NCBI GenBank assembly: GCA_016195725.1
Contig: JACPZB010000035.1
Span: forward strand, 1 to 36,798
Direction: 5' to 3'
Origin: Deltaproteobacteria bacterium
Lineage (GTDB): Bacteria; Desulfobacterota; GWC2-55-46; UBA9637
DNA: 36,798 nucleotides
Positions 16,865-23,816 of this stretch are shown here, one piece after another (positions within the stretch are counted from its first letter, which is position 1; every line of letters starts with the position of its first letter). A program made the position numbers and the translations under genes. The notes beneath the pieces were generated by a model, which saw nothing but the letters and a program-made list of their open reading frames with translations, was not told the origin of the DNA and did not search any database.

Positions 16865-17964
16865 AATCCGAAATCAAATATATGCAGCTTGCTCTCAGCC
16901 TTGCGAAGCAGGGTATTGGCAAGACAAGCCCTAATCCGGCGGTAGGGGCGGTCGTTGTAAAAAATGGCAGAATTGTCGGCAAAGGGTATCACAAAAAGGC
17001 AGGGTTTCCACATGCGGAGATAAATGCCTTAAAACAAGCGGGCAAAAAGGCAAATGGCGCAGAGATGCATATAACCCTTGAACCGTGCAATCATTTTGGG
17101 AGAACCCCTCCATGCACGGATGCTATAATTAAGTCAGGGATAAAAAAGGTTTTTGTGGGCATGGAAGACCCAAATCCATTGGTATCTGGAAATGGAATGA
17201 GGCGGTTAAGGAATGCCGGCATAAAAGTCCGGGCAGGAATTTTAGAAAAGGAATGTAAAGAGATAAATCAAGCATATATCAAATATATCACTACCAAAAC
17301 ACCGTTTGTAACTTTGAAACTTGCTGCAACCCTTGATGGGAAGATTGCAACTCTATCCGGAGAATCAAAATGGATTACAGGCGAGACAGCGCGCAAGTTT
17401 GCACACAAGATGAGGGCAGAGGCTGATGCAGTAATGGCGGGTATTGGAACTGTTTTAGCAGACGACCCTGAACTCACTGTGCGTCTTGTTAAAGGGGAAA
17501 ACCCTGTAAAGATAGTGGTTGACAGCAGATTGAGGATACCTCTAATAGCAAAGGTTTTCAATGCCGGAAGAGGCAAAGTTATGATAGTAACAACCCGCGA
17601 GAGGCGAGAGGCAAGAGGCAAGAGGCGAAAGATAAAAAAAATAGAGGCTAAAGGCGCGGAGGTTTGGATGCTTCCTTCAAAAAAGAAAGAAGTAGATTTA
17701 ACTGTGCTTGTGAAGAAACTTGGCAAAAGAGAGATAACAAACCTTATTATTGAAGGCGGCTCAACCCTTGCAGGATCAGCAATGAAACAAGGCATTGTTG
17801 ACAAGATTGCAATTTTTTTTGCGCCAAAGATTCTTGGCAAAGAAGGCTTGCCAATGATAGGAGGGCTTGGTATAAGAAGACTTAAGGATGCAATTTGTTT
17901 GAGCAGACTTGAGTGCAGGAAGCTGGGAGATGATCTCTTGTTGGAGGGGTATTTAAAACCGTGA
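16861..17964 (+). CDS. ribD: Bifunctional riboflavin biosynthesis deaminase/reductase RibD
   Basis: RibD deaminates the pyrimidine from GTP cyclohydrolase II and then reduces its ribosyl side chain. The N-terminal deaminase domain has the zinc-binding signature HAEINAL and the pair of cysteines in [17 protein letters not shown]. The C-terminal reductase domain starts around [15 protein letters not shown] and has GEGGSTLAG-type substrate binding ([13 protein letters not shown]). The length of 367 residues is normal. GTG start overlaps nrdR. The stretch [17 protein letters not shown] comes from a perfect period-7 repeat (17597-17631) and probably forms a basic surface loop in the reductase domain. 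Co-directional with ribE, ribBA and ribH downstream. Confidence 0.96.
   Translation: MKSEIKYMQLALSLAKQGIGKTSPNPAVGAVVVKNGRIVGKGYHKKAGFPHAEINALKQAGKKANGAEMHITLEPCNHFGRTPPCTDAIIKSGIKKVFVGMEDPNPLVSGNGMRRLRNAGIKVRAGILEKECKEINQAYIKYITTKTPFVTLKLAATLDGKIATLSGESKWITGETARKFAHKMRAEADAVMAGIGTVLADDPELTVRLVKGENPVKIVVDSRLRIPLIAKVFNAGRGKVMIVTTRERREARGKRRKIKKIEAKGAEVWMLPSKKKEVDLTVLVKKLGKREITNLIIEGGSTLAGSAMKQGIVDKIAIFFAPKILGKEGLPMIGGLGIRRLKDAICLSRLECRKLGDDLLLEGYLKP
17597..17631. repeat. Period-7 word repeat inside ribD
   Basis: Five words in exact phase: gcgagag, gcgagag, gcaagag, gcaagag, gcgaaag. This is the cleanest coding example in the window. It adds a run of Arg, Glu and Lys to RibD without a stop codon. 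Confidence 0.85.
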
Positions 17965-18013
17965 CCGTTGTCCGTGTCTATATTTGTTTTGCGGTCACGG
18001 TAAACGGACACGA
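17958..18013. repeat. Period-7 word repeat spanning the ribD-ribE junction, pseudoknot-capable
   Basis: Left words accgtga, ccgttgt, ccgtgtc (17958-17978); right words ggtcacg, gtaaacg, gacacga (17993-18013). The ribD stop codon lies in the first word. Arm A ccgtgacc (17959-17966) pairs with ggtcacgg (17993-18000), while tgtccg (17969-17974) pairs with cggaca (18005-18010). The order A-B-A'-B' is that of an H-type pseudoknot. Confidence 0.65.
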
Positions 18014-18027
18014 TTCATGGAGTTTAT

Positions 18028-18702
18028 ATGTTTACGGGCATAATACACACCCTTGGCAAAGTTAAAGGGCTTGAAAAGAAGGACAAATCTGCCAGAATAA
18101 CTATTGAGCATAGCGGCCTTGCTGGTGTAACCCCCCACACCAAAGCCTTTGGTATGGGGGTAAATATCGGGGATAGTATTGCAGTAGATGGTGTCTGTCT
18201 GACCATTGTAGAATTTTTCCCTGCTATTTTCACAGCAGATGTCTCTGAAGAAACCTTAAAATTTACCACACTGGGAGGCCTGAGGAGAGGGGCAGTAGTT
18301 AATCTTGAAAAATCGCTTACACCTTCAACACCTATTGGTGGGCATTTTGTTGCAGGCCATATAGACGGGGTTGGATTTATCGCAAAAAAGACAGCAGATG
18401 GTGAGTTTGCGATACTTGATTTCACCTTACCAAATAAATTACAAAGTCAGATAGTTAAAAAAGGCTCTGTTGCAGTGGACGGCATCAGCCTTACTGTAGC
18501 AGATATTATTGACAACGGCTTCAGAGTTGCAATTATTCCGTATACATTAAAGAATACCAACTTATCTCTTAGAAAAGAAGGGGATAAGGTCAATATAGAA
18601 ACTGACATTATTGCAAAATATGTAGAAAGATTTTTAGTGCCATATAAAAAAAAGGGTGTTGAAGAGGCTTTCTTGAAAGAACATGGTTTTACCAAAGGTT
18701 GA
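18028..18702 (+). CDS. ribE: Riboflavin synthase alpha chain with in-frame palindromic insertion
   Basis: Riboflavin synthase dismutates two lumazine molecules into riboflavin. The two tandem lumazine-binding barrels are clear: MFTGIIHTLGKV to NIGDSIAVDGVCLTIV in the first and GHFVAGHIDGVGFI to VKKGSVAVDGISLTVADI in the second, followed by the oligomerising C-terminal helix. Between GLAG and NIGDS there are about 13 residues (VTPHTKAFGMGV, residues ~34-46) that ordinary homologues, and the second barrel of this protein, do not have. They are encoded by a 14-1-14 palindrome with one mismatch (18132-18160) related to intergenic elements at 26741 and 27944. Total 224 residues, slightly above the usual ~215. 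Downstream of ribD, upstream of ribBA. Confidence 0.94.
   Translation: MFTGIIHTLGKVKGLEKKDKSARITIEHSGLAGVTPHTKAFGMGVNIGDSIAVDGVCLTIVEFFPAIFTADVSEETLKFTTLGGLRRGAVVNLEKSLTPSTPIGGHFVAGHIDGVGFIAKKTADGEFAILDFTLPNKLQSQIVKKGSVAVDGISLTVADIIDNGFRVAIIPYTLKNTNLSLRKEGDKVNIETDIIAKYVERFLVPYKKKGVEEAFLKEHGFTKG
18132..18160. repeat. In-frame CCCCCACACCAAAG palindrome in ribE
   Basis: Left arm cccccacaccaaag (18132-18145), one central c, right arm ctttggtatggggg (18147-18160); one mismatch. The same arm sequence forms the intergenic palindrome at 26741-26769. It adds the residues TPHTKAFGMG to riboflavin synthase. Confidence 0.85.
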
Positions 18703-18703
18703 T

Positions 18704-18764
18704 GGCTTAAGGCTGAAGGTATTTTTGATAGGTTCTTTGCTTCCATCAGCTGTTAGCCTTAGGC
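18704..18764. repeat. Period-7 word repeat between ribE and ribBA
   Basis: The left arm is ggcttaa, ggctgaa (18704-18717). The right arm is catcagc, tgttagc, cttaggc (18744-18764), roughly the complement. The same words (ggctgaa, ggcttaa) form the left arm of the pncB-resB spacer repeat at 30817. The remaining spacer to ribBA shows no FMN riboswitch signature. Confidence 0.6.
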
Positions 18765-18851
18765 CATTTGACTATATTTATCTTTGAGTTTGGCCAATAT
18801 GTGTGTTAGGATAATCCGGTAAATTTGCATTACTTAGGTAGGTGAAGGAAT

Positions 18852-20102
18852 ATGGCAATAAAAAGGGTTGAAGAGGCAATAAAAGACATCAAAGAAGGCA
18901 AGATGGTTATCCTCGTTGACGATGAGGACAGGGAAAACGAGGGTGATTTAACCATTGCTGCGGAAAAAGTTACTCCTGAGGCCATAAACTTTATGGCAAA
19001 ATTCGGCCGCGGCCTTATATGCCTCACCCTGACAGAGGAAAAGGCAGATGAACTTGATTTAAGGCCAATGGCAGCGGAGAATACCTCTCCGCTCAAGACA
19101 GCGTTTACAGTATCCATAGATGCCAAGACAGGCGTAACTACCGGGGTCTCTGCCCATGACAGGGCTTATACAATCCTGACAGCCATTAAAGACGGGGCAA
19201 GACCTGATGAACTGGCGCGGCCAGGCCATATCTTTCCATTGCGCGCCAGAAAGGGCGGCGTTCTGGTAAGGACAGGCCAGACAGAAGGGTCTGTTGATTT
19301 GGCAAGGCTTGCAGGATTAAAACCAGCCGGAATTATATGCGAGATTATGAAGGATGACGGCGCTATGGCAAGGATGCCTGACCTTGAGGTTTTTGCAAAG
19401 GAGCATGCCATTAAGATAGTCACCATTGCTGATATTATTGAATACAGGATAAGAAAGGATAAACTCGTCAGGAGGGCTGCAGAGGCAACTATCCCCACAA
19501 GATACGGCGGAGGATTCAGGGCAATAGTTTATGAGAATGATGCGGATACACATGAACACATGGCTCTGGTTAAAGGCGAGATAAACCCTGATGAGCCTGT
19601 TCTGGTGAGGGTTCATTCCGAATGTCTCACAGGCGATGTGTTCGGCTCGGAAAGATGCGACTGCGGAGACCAGCTCAAGTGCGCAATGAAGCTGATTGAA
19701 AAACAAGGCAAAGGGGTTGTTCTTTATATGCATCAGGAAGGGAGAGGCATCGGCCTTGCAAATAAAATCAAGGCATATGCCTTGCAGGACAAAGGCATGG
19801 ATACGGTTGAGGCGAATGAAAAACTTGGCTTTAAGGCAGACCTTCGGGATTACGGCATAGGGGCGCAGATACTTCTTGATATAGGCGTAAGAAAGATGCG
19901 GCTTATGACCAATAATCCCAAGAAGATAGTCGGCCTTGAAGGCTACGGCCTTGAGGTTGTTGAACGTGTGCCCATAGAGGTTATTCCGCATAAACGCAAT
20001 GTGGATTATCTGCGAATCAAAAAAGAAAAAATGGGACATATGATAGGCAATCTTGAAGTAGTTGCAAAGGATGAGGATAAGGACATTTCGTGTAAATGCT
20101 AA
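18852..20102 (+). CDS. ribBA: Bifunctional DHBP synthase / GTP cyclohydrolase II RibBA
   Basis: The N-terminal half makes 3,4-dihydroxy-2-butanone 4-phosphate from ribulose 5-phosphate, with the acidic [11 protein letters not shown] motif (residues 23-33) and [11 protein letters not shown]. The C-terminal half opens GTP to start riboflavin synthesis, with [20 protein letters not shown] holding the zinc cysteines and [20 protein letters not shown]. Both sets of key residues are present, so both activities are expected. At 416 residues it is full length. Preceded by a weak ggtgaagga site; followed 13 bases later by ribH. Confidence 0.97.
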   Translation: MAIKRVEEAIKDIKEGKMVILVDDEDRENEGDLTIAAEKVTPEAINFMAKFGRGLICLTLTEEKADELDLRPMAAENTSPLKTAFTVSIDAKTGVTTGVSAHDRAYTILTAIKDGARPDELARPGHIFPLRARKGGVLVRTGQTEGSVDLARLAGLKPAGIICEIMKDDGAMARMPDLEVFAKEHAIKIVTIADIIEYRIRKDKLVRRAAEATIPTRYGGGFRAIVYENDADTHEHMALVKGEINPDEPVLVRVHSECLTGDVFGSERCDCGDQLKCAMKLIEKQGKGVVLYMHQEGRGIGLANKIKAYALQDKGMDTVEANEKLGFKADLRDYGIGAQILLDIGVRKMRLMTNNPKKIVGLEGYGLEVVERVPIEVIPHKRNVDYLRIKKEKMGHMIGNLEVVAKDEDKDISCKC

Positions 20103-20115
20103 AATAGGAGGTTTT

Positions 20116-20592
20116 ATGCCAAAAATAATCGAAGGCGGTTTGTCAGCAAAGGGGTTGAAATTCGGAGTGGTGGTAAGCAGATTTAACGACTTCATAGGCA
20201 ACAGGCTTTTAGAGGGAGCAGTGGATACGCTCTTGCGAAGCGGCGCATCCGATGCGGATATAAATGTTGTTAAGGCGCCGGGCTCTTTTGAAATACCTGT
20301 CGCAGCGCAGGCCATGATAAAAAACGGGAGCTATGACGCAGTTATATGCCTTGGAGCGATAATAAGAGGCTCTACCCCGCATTTTGACTATATTGCATCC
20401 GAGGCGGCAAAGGGCATTGCAAAGGTATCTCTGGATGCAGGGCTTCCGATTGCCTTTGGCATTATAACTGCCGACAGCATTGAGCAGGCAATAGAAAGGG
20501 CAGGCACAAAATCGGGAAATAAAGGCAGGGATGCCGCCCTGAGCGCCATTGAGATGGCAAATCTGTTTAAAGAACTTAAAAAGAGAAGATAG
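20116..20592 (+). CDS. ribH: 6,7-dimethyl-8-ribityllumazine synthase
   Basis: RibH condenses the RibB and RibD products to lumazine, the substrate of riboflavin synthase, and usually assembles as pentamers or 60-mers. Typical motifs: [49 protein letters not shown] and [20 protein letters not shown]. 158 residues, normal. I chose ATG 20116 because taggaggt is 4 to 5 bases ahead and homology starts here; the frame is open further upstream but overlaps ribBA. It completes a full riboflavin set (ribD, ribE, ribBA, ribH) in this operon. Confidence 0.97.
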   Translation: MPKIIEGGLSAKGLKFGVVVSRFNDFIGNRLLEGAVDTLLRSGASDADINVVKAPGSFEIPVAAQAMIKNGSYDAVICLGAIIRGSTPHFDYIASEAAKGIAKVSLDAGLPIAFGIITADSIEQAIERAGTKSGNKGRDAALSAIEMANLFKELKKRR

Positions 20593-20594
20593 CT

Positions 20595-20681
20595 GTAGGG
20601 GCGATTCTTGTAATCGCCCTTTGAGGCGAACACAAGGTTCGCCACTACAAAAGATCGGGCGGGGACAAGCCCCTCCCCTAC
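20595..20681. repeat. Composite hairpin repeat in the ribH-nusB spacer
   Basis: The element starts gtaggggcgattcttg and ends cccctcccctac, so the ends are inverted (GTAGGGG / CCCCTAC). Inside are short hairpins gggcgat..atcgccc and ggcgaac..gttcgcc. The right end is the same sequence found, in the other orientation, inside ccsB at 6639. Confidence 0.75.
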
Positions 20682-20725
20682 TTTTTAGAATACGGCAGAG
20701 AGAGGAGAGGTGGTGGCACAATAAA

Positions 20726-21163
20726 ATGAGTTTAAGCAGGCGAAAGGCAAGGATAGTTGTATTAGAAGCCCTTTACCAGTTTGATATTTCAAATGGAGAT
20801 GCAAATAATATTATAAATGCCAAATTGACGGGCAAGAATCTGTCAAAAGGCACAAAAGATTTTATTTTGAAATTAGCAGAAGGCATTTTAGAACACAGGG
20901 ACGAAATAAACAATCTCATAGAGGCAAATGCAGAAAACTGGTCTATGGACAGGATTGCTGTTATAGACAGAAATATTCTCATGCTTGCGTCCTTTGAGCT
21001 GTTATATTGCCCTGATGTTCCTTTTAAAGTCGTTATTGATGAGGCGGTGGAGCTCGCAAAAATGTATGGAGCAGAAGATTCGGGAGCGTTCATAAACGGC
21101 ATATTGGATAAGATAGGCAAAGGGATTGCTTTTAGAAAACAAGAAATAAAAGAGATGATATGA
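20726..21163 (+). CDS. nusB: Transcription antitermination factor NusB
   Basis: NusB is a small helical RNA-binding protein of the rRNA antitermination complex with NusE/S10. The start MSLSRRKARIVVLEALYQFD is the standard N-terminus. WSMDRIAVIDRNILMLASFEL and VPFKVVIDEAVELAKMYG are typical of the C-terminal part. ATG 20726 gives 145 residues; the frame is open upstream through the spacer repeat, but that extension is repeat-derived and not homologous. The ribosome site (gagagg near 20702-20710) is rather far at 15 bases. Located after the riboflavin operon, as often seen. Confidence 0.95.
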   Translation: MSLSRRKARIVVLEALYQFDISNGDANNIINAKLTGKNLSKGTKDFILKLAEGILEHRDEINNLIEANAENWSMDRIAVIDRNILMLASFELLYCPDVPFKVVIDEAVELAKMYGAEDSGAFINGILDKIGKGIAFRKQEIKEMI

Positions 21164-21231
21164 ATCCCGTTAGAAAGCCTCGTAAACTTGTAACGGGATG
21201 CAACAATATCACAGGAGTTTTCTAACGGGAT
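21164..21231 (+). promoter_or_regulatory. Three-arm element between nusB and uppS that can cover the uppS start
   Basis: The left arm atcccgttagaaa (21164-21176) begins one base after the nusB stop codon. It can pair either with the middle word taacgggat (21191-21199) or, better, with tttctaacgggat (21219-21231). The second pairing includes the uppS ATG (21230-21232). The ribosome site aggag lies at 21213-21217 between the arms. The layout is that of a simple alternative-hairpin switch, though it may be just a dispersed repeat. Confidence 0.5.
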
Positions 21232-21994
21232 GAATACTGTAGACGGACTTATAAAAGAAAAGCTTCCGCAGCACATCGCCATCATTATGGACGGCAACGG
21301 CCGCTGGGCGGAGAAAAAAATTCTTGGCAGGATTAACGGCCACAGAAAGGGGATTGAGGTTGTCAAGGATATTGTGGAATTCTGCCGGGAACTCGGCATT
21401 GGCTATCTCACGCTCTACACTTTCTCTAAAGAAAACTGGAGCAGGCCTAAAGCAGAGGTCAGCGCCCTGATGGAATTTCTGGAAGAGCATTTAAGGAAAG
21501 AGCTTCTGAAACTTATAAGAAACGGCATAAGATTCAGGGCAATCGGCAATATCTGGGAGCTGCCGGCAAATATACAAAAGATTATAAGAGAGGTGGAGGA
21601 TAAGACACGGCATAATGGCGGGATGGTTCTTAATCTTGCGCTTAGCTACGGCGGGAGGGCAGAGATTGTAGAGGCTGCAAAGAAAATTGCCATGGAAGTA
21701 AGACAAGGCAGGATTACTGCAGATGATATTACAGAAGAGGTCTTTGCAAAACATCTTTATACTGCCGGCAGCCCGGATCCCGACCTCCTTGTGAGAACAA
21801 GCGGCGAATTCAGGATAAGCAATTTTCTCCTATGGCAGATGGCATATACCGAAATATATGTTACCGATGTGTTGTGGCCTGATTTCAAAAGGCAGCATCT
21901 TACTCTGGCGCTCCTTGATTTTCAGAATAGAGAGAGAAGGTTCGGACTTACCGGTGAGCAGCTCAAGAGATGCGGGGCAGGCAGCGGGGGATGA
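21230..21994 (+). CDS. uppS: Undecaprenyl diphosphate synthase (cis-prenyltransferase)
   Basis: UppS builds the C55 lipid carrier for cell-wall and polysaccharide synthesis from farnesyl and isopentenyl diphosphate. Landmarks: IIMDGNGRWAEKK with catalytic Asp21, GIGYLTLYTFSKENWSRP, NLALSYGGRAEIVEA, and DLLVRTSGEFRISNFLLWQMAY followed by WPDF. Full length at 254 residues. Its start codon lies inside an inverted repeat (see 21164-21231). It overlaps cdsA by ATGA and sits in the classic uppS-cdsA-dxr-rseP order. Confidence 0.97.
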   Translation: MNTVDGLIKEKLPQHIAIIMDGNGRWAEKKILGRINGHRKGIEVVKDIVEFCRELGIGYLTLYTFSKENWSRPKAEVSALMEFLEEHLRKELLKLIRNGIRFRAIGNIWELPANIQKIIREVEDKTRHNGGMVLNLALSYGGRAEIVEAAKKIAMEVRQGRITADDITEEVFAKHLYTAGSPDPDLLVRTSGEFRISNFLLWQMAYTEIYVTDVLWPDFKRQHLTLALLDFQNRERRFGLTGEQLKRCGAGSGG

Positions 21995-22555
21995 AAAGGG
22001 TAGCAACCGGTCTTTTGCTTGGCTTTTTATTCATTTTTTTAATTCTCTATGCAACTCTCTTCTGGCTTTCTGTAATAGTTAGTTTAACAGTCGGCCTTGC
22101 GCTGTTTGAGTATTATAGAATAGTTGTTAGCCGGGATAGAGGTCTCTTATGGCTAGGGACTCTGCTTGGGGCAACAGTTCCCATTATCATTTTTTTGTTT
22201 GGCCTTAAGGGATTTTCCGGCTATTTAATCTTCACGGTTTTCTTTATATTTACATACTGCCTTTTTATACATGACCCGCTTGTCTCTGTTACCAACCGCA
22301 TAGGCGCAGGGGTTTTGGGGATTGTTTACATTGCCTTTTCTCTTTCCCATCTCATCCTATTAAGGAATTTGGAGCACAATATTGATAGGTATATTGAGTC
22401 AAACGAGCGACCTGTTTGAATCCCTTATTAAAAGAAGCGCCGGTGTAAAGGATTCAGGGAATATCCTCCCGGGTCACGGCGGGGCGCTGGATAGAATAGA
22501 CAGCCTTATCTTTCCAATCCCATTTCTCTATTACTATCTCGTTATATTCAAGTAG
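21991..22555 (+). pseudogene. cdsA: Phosphatidate cytidylyltransferase, internally deleted and out of frame
   Basis: CdsA makes CDP-diacylglycerol, the precursor of all phospholipids. From ATG 21991 the first ~130 residues are a membrane N-terminus (ATGLLLGFLFIFLILYATLF and further helices through [11 protein letters not shown]) and then the frame ends at 22419. From about 22409, in the next frame, the family's C-terminal signature is intact: [18 protein letters not shown] and [17 protein letters not shown], ending at 22555. Normal CdsA has roughly 80 more residues between these parts, including the Asp-rich segment around WAGDTGAYY-type sequence. So about 240 bases are missing and the frame shifts by one. 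In an operon with uppS, dxr and rseP this should be essential, so an assembly collapse or a second copy must be considered. Confidence 0.85.
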
Positions 22556-22572
22556 GGCAATCCCTTATGGTT

Positions 22573-22592
22573 GACAGGGCTTAACCCCTGTC
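22573..22592 (+). terminator. Possible intrinsic terminator between cdsA and dxr
   Basis: A 7-base stem gacaggg (22573-22579) with ccctgtc (22586-22592) and a 6-base loop is followed by ttgatttt. The T tract is imperfect. If functional, it would cut dxr off from the uppS-cdsA transcript. Confidence 0.4.
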
Positions 22593-22629
22593 TTTGATTT
22601 TACAAAATTCATGCATTTCCGGTATAAAG

Positions 22630-23803
22630 ATGGCTATAAAAAAACTTGCAATCCTTGGCTCTACAGGCTCTATTGGCCGGAGCGCTCTTGAAATTGTCAG
22701 GCGACATCCGGACAGATTTAAGATAGCGGCCCTCGCAGCAGGCAAGAATAAAAGTCTATTCAAAAGGCAGGTGGAAGAATTTAAACCAAAGGTTATATCC
22801 CTTTCGGATGAGAAAGATATAAATGAAGTAAGGAGGAATCTATCATATAGTCCCAAGAGCCATTGCGGGGACGAAGGTTTGCTTGAGGTGGCCACCTGCG
22901 ATGGTATGGATACGGTAGTCTCCGCGCTGGTCGGCGCGTCGGGTCTTGCGCCAACCATGGCCGCAATCAGGGCGCGAAAAGACATTGCCCTTGCGAATAA
23001 AGAAGTTCTGGTTATGGCAGGCGGATTGGTGATGGAGGAGGCGAGGAAAAATAAAATCAACCTTCTTCCCATTGACAGCGAGCACAGCGCCATATTTCAG
23101 TCCCTTGTGGGGCATAAAAGAGAGGATATAAAAAGACTCATACTTACGGCATCCGGCGGGCCATTTTTAAATATGCCTATCAAAAAACTATCAGCCATTA
23201 CGCCAAAACAGGCGCTCAATCATCCAAAATGGAAGATGGGAAAAAAAGGTTACCATAGATTCTGCAACGCTTATGAATAAAGGCTTGGAGGTGATTGAGG
23301 CTATGTGGCTTTTTGACATGCCGCCGGAAAAGATAAGCGTCCATATTCATCCTCAGAGCATTGTCCATTCTATGGTTGAATATATTGACGGCTCCATTGT
23401 GGCCCAACTCGGGCCAACGGATATGAAAGGGCCGATATCGTATGCCCTTGCATATCCCGATAAAAGGATTGACTGCGGCATTGCCCCGCTTAATCTCTGC
23501 GAGATGGATCAGCTTACATTTATGGAGCCTGACGAAAAAAGGTTTCCGGCTCTGAGGCTTGCTTATGAGGCGATTGAGGCAGGGGGCATTATGCCTGTTG
23601 TTTTGAATGCCGCTGATGAGGTTGCAGTGGAGGCGTTTTTGGAGCGGAAGATAAAATTTACGGAAATAACGAAGATTGTGGAGAGCGTAATGGAAAAATA
23701 TCAAAATCAAAAATCAAAAACCCAAAATCCAAAATTGAATCAGATATTGGAAGCGGATGGATGTGCAAGGGAAGCGGCAAGGGAGATAATAAAACAGCAA
23801 TAA
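22630..23803 (+). pseudogene. dxr: 1-deoxy-D-xylulose 5-phosphate reductoisomerase with +1 frameshift
   Basis: Dxr commits deoxyxylulose phosphate to the MEP isoprenoid pathway. The N-terminal NADPH-binding part (LAILGSTGSIGRSALEIV), ANKEVLVMAGG and the DSEHSAIFQSL metal site are in one frame. After ALNHPKWKMGKK the frame runs into a stop at 23280. The continuation (DSATLMNKGLEVIEAMWLF, IHPQSIVHSMVEY, VLNAADEVAVEAFL) is in the next frame to 23803. The junction is a run of seven A at 23241-23247; removing one A restores a 390-residue protein of normal length. This may be a sequencing or assembly error, a true lesion, or transcriptional slippage on the A run. The C-terminus carries a period-7 repeat (23701-23735). 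Confidence 0.9.
23701..23735. repeat. Period-7 word repeat near the 3' end of dxr
   Basis: Words tcaaaat, caaaaat, caaaaac, ccaaaat, ccaaaat in phase. They encode the polar stretch QNQKSKTQNPKLNQ after the conserved C-terminal helices of Dxr, a position where extra residues are likely tolerated. Confidence 0.75.
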
Positions 23804-23816
23804 AAAAGGGGATACA

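Noticed and set aside
18703-18851. Possible FMN riboswitch in the riboflavin operon
   Set aside because: None of the conserved RFN element segments is present here, before ribD, or before ribE; the spacer instead contains a period-7 repeat.
19317-20315. Long minus-strand frame opposite ribBA and ribH
   Set aside because: It is a mirror frame of two conserved enzymes; the translation has no domain pattern.
20549-20725. Upstream extension of nusB in the same frame
   Set aside because: The extension encodes repeat-derived residues and overlaps ribH; homology begins at ATG 20726.
21191-21202. A small open frame starting at taacgggATG in the nusB-uppS spacer
   Set aside because: It has no ribosome site and no length; the word is better explained as the middle arm of the repeat element.
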